A stretch of DNA of 64,000 bases from Roseibium litorale (GTDB lineage: Bacteria > Pseudomonadota > Alphaproteobacteria > Rhizobiales > Stappiaceae). How positions within the stretch are numbered: position 1 is the stretch's first letter; every line of letters starts with the position of its first letter. Positions 55,468 through 64,000 of this stretch are shown piece by piece. Below the pieces are notes generated by a model. The model searched no databases. It was not told the DNA's origin and saw nothing but the letters and a program-made list of their open reading frames with translations. The position numbers were made by a program, and so were the translations under genes. Location of the stretch: positions 760,087 to 824,086 of the forward strand of contig NZ_JACYXI010000001.1 in NCBI RefSeq assembly GCF_014842915.1. Direction: 5' to 3'.

Positions 55468-55836
55468 ATGACCGGCACCCCGGACCAGCCAGCCGCACCA
55501 TCTTCGGGCCCATCCGTCAGCCCTGAAAGCCTTCAGGTGCCCGAGGCGGTGAAAGCTCCCGATATCACCATCACCTATTGCCGCCAATGCGGATGGTTGC
55601 TGCGAACGGCCTGGATGGCCCAAGAGATCCTGACAACATTCTCCGAAGATGTGGCCGCTGTCACACTCGTTCCGGGTACCGGCGGGATCTTCACCATCAC
55701 CTGCGATGGCCACCTGGTCTGGGACCGCAAGACCGACGGCGGCTTTCCCGACGCCAAAACCCTCAAGACCCGCCTGCGCAACCTGGTCTGGCCCGACAAG
55801 GATCTTGGCCACTCGGATGCGGGGAAGACGGGGTGA
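55468..55836 (+). CDS. SelT/SelW/SelH (Rdx) family redox protein
   Basis: 122 residues from the ATG at 55468 (GGAGAG 8 bases upstream). After a Pro/Ser-rich N-terminus the Rdx thioredoxin-like fold starts with ITITYCRQCGWLLRTAWMAQEIL, the CxxC being Cys38/Cys41, both cysteine, with no selenocysteine codon. VTLVPGTGGIFTITCDGHLVWDRKTDGGFPDAKTLKTRLR completes the fold. The role is presumed thiol redox. Its stop directly abuts the stop of the convergent vsr gene, so it marks the edge of the restriction-modification insert. Confidence 0.93.
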   Translation: MTGTPDQPAAPSSGPSVSPESLQVPEAVKAPDITITYCRQCGWLLRTAWMAQEILTTFSEDVAAVTLVPGTGGIFTITCDGHLVWDRKTDGGFPDAKTLKTRLRNLVWPDKDLGHSDAGKTG

Positions 55837-56253
55837 TCATGGAGAGAGGAACCCGGCGAGCCTCTGCTCTAACGCCGGCTTGTCCCGGACCTCACACGCC
55901 CAAACCGTGAGCACACTCCACCCCATCTCCTCCAGCATTTTCTGCCTGGACTGGTCACGCTCGACATTTCTCTCCAGCTTGGGCAGCCAATAGTCCAGAC
56001 GGGATTTCGGTAAACGGGAATCCTTGCAACCGGGGTCAGGGTGCTGGTGCCAGAAGCACCCATGAACAAAGATGACTTTCCGGCGTGGACCGAAAACCAG
56101 GTCGGGTTTTCCGGGAAGATCCTTGCGGTGAAGCCGGTAACGGTAGCCCATGGAATGAACCATCTGGCGGACAATCATCTCAGGCTTGGTATTTTTCGAC
56201 CGGATTGCGGCCATGTTCCGGGAACGCCGCTCTATAGAGATCTTATCAGCCAT
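55837..56253 (-). CDS. vsr: Very short patch repair endonuclease
   Basis: A 138-residue Vsr. It contains RSRNMAAIRSKNTKPEMIVRQMVHSMGYRYRLHRKDLPGKPDLVFGPRRKVIFVHGCFWHQHPDPGCKDSRLPKSRLDYWLPKLERNVERD. The catalytic Asp lies in PGKPDLVF, and the zinc-site residues in HGCFWHQH...C are present. Vsr nicks next to T:G mismatches that arise when 5-methylcytosine deaminates. It is the last gene after the C5 methyltransferase and restriction enzyme, 15 bases after the latter, and protects the methylated sites of this system. The start MADKISIERRSR is chosen by family alignment. Confidence 0.95.
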   Translation of the reverse strand: MADKISIERRSRNMAAIRSKNTKPEMIVRQMVHSMGYRYRLHRKDLPGKPDLVFGPRRKVIFVHGCFWHQHPDPGCKDSRLPKSRLDYWLPKLERNVERDQSRQKMLEEMGWSVLTVWACEVRDKPALEQRLAGFLSP

Positions 56254-56268
56254 GAAGCCGGTCACACC

Positions 56269-57126
56269 TCAATAGTCGCTTGACTCGATTAGGGTCCACT
56301 CCTCAGGAGTGCAATTATGCGAAACAAACTCATCTGGATTGCAGTGAGGAAGCCCCAGGGATTCAATGAGTCTGGAGTGATAGTAGCCGGATAAAATAAC
56401 GGCACACTCCTTCTTCAGAACATCACGTGCTCCACCATTCCCGCGTACACGTTTCATATAGTCTTTCTGATCGAAGAGCAGAGCTTGCAAAACTGTCCGG
56501 TGAATAACCTTATCCTGGTTCTCTCTGAAAAATTGCGCAGCCCTCCGGTTCCCTCCTGTCATTTCCCGCAGCTGACGAAACCGGGCCATATCCAGCCCCT
56601 CGAACCGGCTATTAGGAAGACTGCGTTCACGCAAAAGCCAATGAATGTCCTGGAAAGCAGACCGCTTGACGCTCCGTTTCCCGTCCCGGTTCGGCTTGTT
56701 TAAGTATTCTTCGCGGGCAATGATAATCCCAAGGGAGCACGTCCGGGCTTCTGTCGCCACCATCACCAGAATGCACGGCTCTGCGTTCCGGAATGTTTCA
56801 GGAGGGATCATCCAGGTTTCGCGAACCGTATTTTTAACGTCGATATCCTGATCCAGAAGCCGGAAATCACGGAGCCCTTTGGGAATGCCCAAAAAGTCTC
56901 GAAGGAAGTGCTCAACCTTCAACCCAATGAATGTCTTTTCAACATTGTCCAGGTCTGCCACCCGCGTCCGGGCGGTCCTAACAGGATCAATAACGTACTC
57001 AACAGCTTCCAGTATGATCTCTGGCAATTTTTGGATAAAGACATCCTGTCCACCACCGAGCCTGAACAGCTCCTGAGCTATACGATCAAGGAGCTCGTGG
57101 TCAGAAGCTTGGCTGCTGTCAGTCAT
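56269..57126 (-). CDS. NaeI-family type II restriction endonuclease
   Basis: A 285-residue protein resembling NaeI (317 residues). Acidic and basic residues in EYVIDPVRTARTRVADLDNVEKTFIGLKVEHFLRDFLGIPKGLRDFRLLDQDIDVKNT align with the NaeI catalytic set: Glu72, Asp87, Asp96 and Lys98 against Glu70, Asp86, Asp95 and Lys97. The C-terminal half (WLLRERSLPNSRFEGLDMARFRQLREMTGGNRRAAQFFRENQD) matches the topoisomerase-like second DNA-binding domain. NaeI cuts GCCGGC and needs two sites; the specificity here is predicted only. It overlaps the methyltransferase gene by 4 bases. Confidence 0.85.
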   Translation of the reverse strand: MTDSSQASDHELLDRIAQELFRLGGGQDVFIQKLPEIILEAVEYVIDPVRTARTRVADLDNVEKTFIGLKVEHFLRDFLGIPKGLRDFRLLDQDIDVKNTVRETWMIPPETFRNAEPCILVMVATEARTCSLGIIIAREEYLNKPNRDGKRSVKRSAFQDIHWLLRERSLPNSRFEGLDMARFRQLREMTGGNRRAAQFFRENQDKVIHRTVLQALLFDQKDYMKRVRGNGGARDVLKKECAVILSGYYHSRLIESLGLPHCNPDEFVSHNCTPEEWTLIESSDY

Positions 57127-58085
57127 TCCGCAGCTTCACGTGTCATCACAGCAGCAAGTGCCCTGGCGATGCACTTGCCGACCGACGCCGCGACAGGCGG
57201 GGGAAATGCATTCCCGACTTGACGGTATGCAGCAGTTTTACGGCCATAGAACTGCCAGTTGTCAGGAAACCCTTGCAGCCTCGCAACCATCGGGACGGTC
57301 AGCCGGGGCAGCCCCTCATGGTCAGGCCCAGGCAGCTCGTTGGCAATCGTCCTGCCTTCAACACCGAGATCGGCCCAGGCTTTCCGCGCACGGGTTGGGC
57401 CCAGATCAGGGCCTCCATGCTTTTTTGAACCACCGACGATTGTCGGCGCAATCCTGTTGGCCTGATCCTTCCAGGCTGCGGCACCAGACCATCCCCCCGC
57501 CGACATGAGATCAAACAGTGCCTCCCCAACACTGGGGGCCGCAACCGTTCCCGCTGGCCAGTCAAAACTGTCCGCAAACTCACGTTTCAAAGCGACCATT
57601 ACGACACGGGGACGTAATTGCGGGACGCCAAAGTCCGAAGATTGCAAGAGTTTCCAAAAGACTTTGTATCCAATCCGGCGAAGGCGGATTTCGATAAAAT
57701 CACGATATGGCTTGAAAGAGGGATCAAGCATTCCCCGGACATTTTCGAACATAATCGCACGCGGCTTCACGCGCTCGGCGATCTCGATACCGCGGGTAAA
57801 AAGGTTCCGCTCGTCCTTCTCTCCCAGCTGCTTTCCTGCAACTGAAAAAGGCGGACATGGCAGCCCGCCGGCGAGCAAATCAACACCGCGGTATTGCTCG
57901 AAGTCAAACTCCTGAAAGAGATCGTGCTCATGCACGGTCCATTCGGGACGGTTCAGACGCAATGTCTCACATGCATGGGGATCGTTTTCGAAGAGAGCCA
58001 CATGATCGAAACCAGCCATTTCCAAGCCAAGCGCTTGACCGCCGCCACCCGCGCACAGCTCAAGGGAAGACAACTGATTCTTCAT
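57123..58085 (-). CDS. DNA (cytosine-5) methyltransferase of the type II system
   Basis: A 320-residue C5 methyltransferase. Motif I SLELCAGGGGQALGLEMAGF (residues 7-26), motif IV GGLPCPPFS with catalytic Cys77 (PCP instead of the commoner PCQ), motif VI FENVRG with Glu114, motif VIII QLRPRVVMVALKRE, and motifs IX-X RLTVPMVARLQGFP...YRQVGNAFPPPVAASVGKCIA are all present. It methylates the recognition site and protects host DNA. Its stop overlaps the NaeI-like gene (ATGA). No control (C) protein gene is visible upstream. Confidence 0.95.
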   Translation of the reverse strand: MKNQLSSLELCAGGGGQALGLEMAGFDHVALFENDPHACETLRLNRPEWTVHEHDLFQEFDFEQYRGVDLLAGGLPCPPFSVAGKQLGEKDERNLFTRGIEIAERVKPRAIMFENVRGMLDPSFKPYRDFIEIRLRRIGYKVFWKLLQSSDFGVPQLRPRVVMVALKREFADSFDWPAGTVAAPSVGEALFDLMSAGGWSGAAAWKDQANRIAPTIVGGSKKHGGPDLGPTRARKAWADLGVEGRTIANELPGPDHEGLPRLTVPMVARLQGFPDNWQFYGRKTAAYRQVGNAFPPPVAASVGKCIARALAAVMTREAAE

Positions 58086-58448
58086 TGCAGGACCTCAATT
58101 CATTCTTGGTTACAATACATATCACAACAAGGAACAAATTAGGAACACATAACTATCCCCAGATCCATCGCGAAAGATCAACCTTCGTAAGCTGCGTGAG
58201 CGCAAAGAATGCTTCTGTGAGCGCAGCCCAACACACCTACCTAAAATTCCCGCCGTTCCAGGAACAGCTCTTGCTCAAGCGGCTATATTTTAGAATACAC
58301 CCCCTCGCATCAGGGCAGGCTTGGCCCTAGTTTCCGGGAACAACGGCAAGCGGAAACGTTGGGTTGGATCCGTTCCTTTTGTGGGCTCGGGCCAATCCAC
58401 GCTTCGCGCCAGTCACACACCAGATGAACTCCTCAACAAGGCGTATCC
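58086..58448. other. Promoter region of the restriction-modification operon and of the ABC operon
   Basis: No gene recognised in these 363 bases. The left 120 bases are AT-rich (AATACATATCACAACAAGG) and must carry the minus-strand promoter of the methyltransferase operon. No small C-protein frame and no clear C-box repeats are seen. The right part leads to the amino-acid ABC binding-protein gene. Confidence 0.5.
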
Positions 58449-59207
58449 ATGTTCAAGAAACTCTCTCTGGCCATCGCGGCCCTTGCGATCAGCGCAAGCG
58501 TGCAGGCACAGGCAGCAGAAACCCTGCGGGTCGGCATGTCCGGCGGCTATTTCCCCTTCACCTTCACCAAGGGCGGTGAGCTGCAAGGCTTTGAAGTCGA
58601 CGTTCTGAATGCCGTCGGCAAGGAAACCGGGCTGAAGGTCGAGTTCGTCACCATGTCCTTCTCCGGCCTGATTGGCGCCCTTGAAGCCGGCCGCATCGAT
58701 ACGGTCGCAAACCAGATCACCATTACCCCGGAACGCGAAAAGAAGTTCGCCTTCACCCAGCCCTATGTGATCGACGGCGCCCAGGTCGTGGTCAAGAAGG
58801 GTAATGAAGAAGAGATCAAAGGACCGGAGGACCTCAAGGGCAAGACCGTTGCGGTCAACCTTGGCTCCAATTTCGAAGAGCTGCTGAAGAACCTGCCCTA
58901 TGCGAGCGAGATCAACATCAAGACCTATGACACTGGCATCGAGCAGGATGTCGCCCTGGGCCGCGCTGACGCCTTCGTCATGGACCGTGTGTCCTCTGCT
59001 CAGGTGATCAAGGAAAGCCGCCTGCCGCTGGCACTTGCCGGCAAGCCCTTCTCAAAGATCGAGAATGCCATGCCGTTCCGCAAAGACGAAAAGGATCTGA
59101 AGCTTCGCGATGAAGTGGATGCGGCTCTAACCAAGCTCCGTGAAAACGGCACCTTGACCGAAATCTCCCAGAAGTGGTTCGGTACCGACATCACCTCCGG
59201 CGAATAA
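58449..59207 (+). CDS. Polar amino acid ABC transporter substrate-binding protein
   Basis: A 252-residue periplasmic protein with a signal peptide (LSLAIAALAISASVQAQA, cleavage near residue 22). The SBP_bac_3 fold shows TLRVGMSGGYFPFTFTKGGELQGFEVDVLNAVGKETGLKVEFVTMSFSGLIGALEAGRIDTVANQITITPEREKKFAFTQPYV, with the DGLIGALEAGRID-type segment and Arg that bind amino acid carboxylates. Cystine or polar amino acids are likely ligands. Permease and ATPase genes follow directly. Confidence 0.95.
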   Translation: MFKKLSLAIAALAISASVQAQAAETLRVGMSGGYFPFTFTKGGELQGFEVDVLNAVGKETGLKVEFVTMSFSGLIGALEAGRIDTVANQITITPEREKKFAFTQPYVIDGAQVVVKKGNEEEIKGPEDLKGKTVAVNLGSNFEELLKNLPYASEINIKTYDTGIEQDVALGRADAFVMDRVSSAQVIKESRLPLALAGKPFSKIENAMPFRKDEKDLKLRDEVDAALTKLRENGTLTEISQKWFGTDITSGE

Positions 59208-59216
59208 GAAGCAAAC

Positions 59217-59891
59217 ATGCCAGGACTCGACACGCAATACATGCTGGACCTCTTGCCGGTCCTTCTGAAAAACTTGCCGCTGACGCTGTTCATGGCATTC
59301 GTGGGGATGGGCTTCGCGCTCATCCTCGCCTCGCTTCTGGCGATTATCCGGATTATCCGGCTGCCGGTAGCCGATCAGATGGTCGTGGTGTTCATCAGCT
59401 TTTTCCGCGGCACGCCGCTGCTGGTGCAGCTGTTTCTCTTCTATTACGGCCTGCCCCAAGTCATGTCGTTCCTGACGGCGATCGACGGGGTCTCTGCCAC
59501 CATCATGGGCCTGACCCTGCATTTCTCGGCCTACATGGCAGAGAGCATCCGCGCGGCCATTGTCGGCGTGGACCGCAGCCAGTGGGAGGCGGCCGAGTCC
59601 ATCGGCATGACCCGCAGCCAGATGATGCGGCGGATCATCCTGCCCCAGGCAGGCCGCATCGCCGCGCCGACCCTGGTCAACTATTTCATCGACATGATCA
59701 AATCCACGTCTCTGGCCTTCACCCTAGGCGTCACCGAAATGATGGGGGCCGCCCAGAAGGAAGCGGCTGGCAGCTTCCGCTATTTCGAAGCCTTCCTGGA
59801 TGTCGCCCTGATCTACTGGGTGATCGTGGAGATCCTGTCCTTCCTGCAGCGGCGCCTCGAGGCCCGGCTCAACAAGGCTTTTGCACGATGA
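59217..59891 (+). CDS. Amino acid ABC transporter permease
   Basis: A 224-residue HisM-type permease with about five helices, opening LLPVLLKNLPLTLFMAFVGMGFALILASLLAIIRI. It has FISFFRGTPLLVQLFLFYYGLP and the EAA loop YMAESIRAAIVGVDRSQWEAAESIGMTRSQMMRRIILPQA that contacts the ATPase. It begins 9 bases after the binding-protein gene and overlaps the ATPase gene by 4 bases. Confidence 0.95.
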   Translation: MPGLDTQYMLDLLPVLLKNLPLTLFMAFVGMGFALILASLLAIIRIIRLPVADQMVVVFISFFRGTPLLVQLFLFYYGLPQVMSFLTAIDGVSATIMGLTLHFSAYMAESIRAAIVGVDRSQWEAAESIGMTRSQMMRRIILPQAGRIAAPTLVNYFIDMIKSTSLAFTLGVTEMMGAAQKEAAGSFRYFEAFLDVALIYWVIVEILSFLQRRLEARLNKAFAR

Positions 59892-60634
59892 CCTGCACCG
59901 TCGGCATTTCCGTCCAGGGCCTCACCAAGGCCTTCAACGGCACCACCATCCTCAATGGCATTGATCTCACCATCGCGCCGGGCGAGCGCATCGTGATCAT
60001 CGGTCCATCGGGCACCGGCAAGTCCACCTTGCTGCGCTGCCTGAACTTTCTCGACCGTCCGGAAGCCGGCACCATCCGGGTCGGCGACCTGAGCGTGGAT
60101 GCGGCCCATGCCAGCAAGACGGACATCCTGAGCCTGCGCCGCCGCACGTCCTTCGTCTTCCAGAACTACGCGCTCTTCGCCAACAAGACCGCCAAGCAGA
60201 ACATCATGGAAGCGCTGGTGGTCGTGAAGAAAATGCCCCAGGCGGAAGCGGAACGGCGGGCACTTGCCATCCTTGGCGAGATTGGCCTGTCCGACAAGGC
60301 AGACGCCTATCCCGCCAGCCTGTCCGGTGGCCAGCAGCAGCGTGTCGGCATTGGCCGGGCCATGGCGCTGGAAGCCGAACTGATGCTGTTTGACGAACCC
60401 ACCTCCGCGCTTGATCCGGAATGGGTCGGCGAGGTGCTGGAACTCATGCGCCGGGTTGCCGCCCAGCACCAGACCATGCTGATCGTCACCCATGAAATGC
60501 AGTTCGCCCGCGAGATCGCCGACAAGGTGATCTTCATGGAGGGCGGACGTATCGTGGAACAGGGTCCGCCCGCCCAGATCTTTGACGCCCCGCAAGACCC
60601 GCGCACCCGCGAATTCCTCCGCCGTCTCGGCTGA
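59888..60634 (+). CDS. Amino acid ABC transporter ATP-binding protein
   Basis: A 248-residue ATPase. Walker A GPSGTGKST (about residues 38-46), the Q loop in FVFQNYALFANKTAKQNIMEAL, the signature LSGGQQQRVGIGRAMA, Walker B LMLFDEPTSALDPE and the H loop VTHEMQFA are complete. It drives the upstream permease. The ATG overlaps the permease stop (ATGA). The open frame continues upstream to 59174, but that part is only the permease gene read in another frame. Confidence 0.96.
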   Translation: MTCTVGISVQGLTKAFNGTTILNGIDLTIAPGERIVIIGPSGTGKSTLLRCLNFLDRPEAGTIRVGDLSVDAAHASKTDILSLRRRTSFVFQNYALFANKTAKQNIMEALVVVKKMPQAEAERRALAILGEIGLSDKADAYPASLSGGQQQRVGIGRAMALEAELMLFDEPTSALDPEWVGEVLELMRRVAAQHQTMLIVTHEMQFAREIADKVIFMEGGRIVEQGPPAQIFDAPQDPRTREFLRRLG

Positions 60635-60639
60635 TCCCA

Positions 60640-60675
60640 CCTGTCCTCCTGACAACCTTGTGTCAGGAGGACAGG
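60640..60675. terminator. Very long-stem terminator between the ABC operon and uvrB
   Basis: CCTGTCCTCCTGACA and TGTCAGGAGGACAGG form a perfect 15-bp stem with the loop ACCTTG, followed by ATTTAG. It starts 5 bases after the ATPase stop. Confidence 0.82.
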
Positions 60676-60751
60676 ATTTAGTTCCATCCAAACAGGAACA
60701 AACCCGCAACACCCCCTTTCCTCCGGAGCGGAGTCGGACCATATTGCGGGC

Positions 60752-63859
<3,108 letters not shown>

Positions 63860-63877
63860 TCAAACTCTCCACGGTCA

Positions 63878-64000
63878 TCAACTCTGTTTTGCGATGTCCT
63901 CTCTGATTCTGGCATTGAGGATGACGATGATCTTGCGCATGAGAGCCGAGATGGCAACGATTGGCTTTTTGCCGTTCTGTATAAGCCGTTGATAGAACGC
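63878..64000 (-). CDS. IS110-family transposase, C-terminal end (continues beyond window)
   Basis: 40 residues and a stop are visible on the minus strand, open to the window edge. The segments AFYQRLIQNGKKPI and VAISALMRKIIVILNARI match the conserved C-terminal end of IS110/IS1111-type DEDD transposases (Transposase_20 region), whose usual ending is FY.RL...GK...A..A..RKLL..LNA. It lies 18 bases after the uvrB stop. IS110 elements lack long terminal repeats, so the element end cannot be fixed here. Confidence 0.8.
   Translation of the reverse strand, partial: AFYQRLIQNGKKPIVAISALMRKIIVILNARIREDIAKQS

Noticed and set aside
58086..58448. Control (C) protein gene for the restriction-modification system
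   Set aside because: No small HTH reading frame or C-box repeat could be identified upstream of the methyltransferase gene.

Overview
The window reads as chromosomal DNA of a marine, heterotrophic alphaproteobacterium of the Rhizobiales/Stappiaceae type (Roseibium/Labrenzia-like). This rests on moderately high GC, TRAP transporters, DUF930, DUF992, DUF3775 and ELM1-type genes, an RpoD with a long acidic insert, clustered GANTC sites, and the trxB-lsrB/vtlR-small RNA locus shared with rhizobia and Brucella. The genus is an inference.

Layout. 1-8 kb: end of a YdhF-like aldo/keto reductase and a flavin reductase, then genes that fit non-phosphorylative L-fucose-type sugar oxidation: mutarotase, Gfo/Idh dehydrogenase, DHRS6-like SDR, FAH-family hydrolase, and a divergent lactonase. 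An IclR protein without its DNA-binding half closes this operon. 6.6-15.8 kb: a glucuronide locus with mannonate dehydratase, a GntR/FCD (UxuR-like) regulator, a GH2 beta-glucuronidase with the N-x-K motif, a TRAP transporter and a GH31 glycosidase. The divergent promoter carries two operators with the TTGGTnnACCAA core known for enterobacterial UxuR/ExuR. 16-28.7 kb: a CAU tRNA, AI-2E permease, SIMPL protein, cytochrome b561, an unusual HTH protein, sarcosine-oxidase-like enzyme, argP-like/lysE pair, DoxX, M20 peptidase and a DUF930 protein.

28.8-45 kb is housekeeping: rpoD, dnaG, yqeY, carA, carB (separated by a merR gene and a frameshifted AraC pseudogene), greA, lrp-like, ELM1-like and trxB. 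45-46.7 kb holds the LsrB/VtlR-type LysR gene, followed by an AbcR (alpha-r15)-like small RNA and a second, tandem small-RNA candidate, both with CU-rich anti-Shine-Dalgarno loops. A third candidate of similar architecture lies near 52.5 kb. 46.6-55.8 kb: msrP without msrQ, DUF992, aspartate aminotransferase, a PAS-only protein, several small membrane proteins, DUF3775, DUF1624, an aminoglycoside-phosphotransferase-fold kinase and a SelW-like protein.

55.8-58.1 kb is a compact type II restriction-modification module: C5 methyltransferase, NaeI-family endonuclease and Vsr repair endonuclease on one strand. A polar amino-acid ABC transporter follows, then an unusually long uvrB with an in-frame palindromic repeat, and finally the 3' end of an IS110-type transposase at the window edge.

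All functions are assigned by reading motifs, lengths and context; no database search was run.
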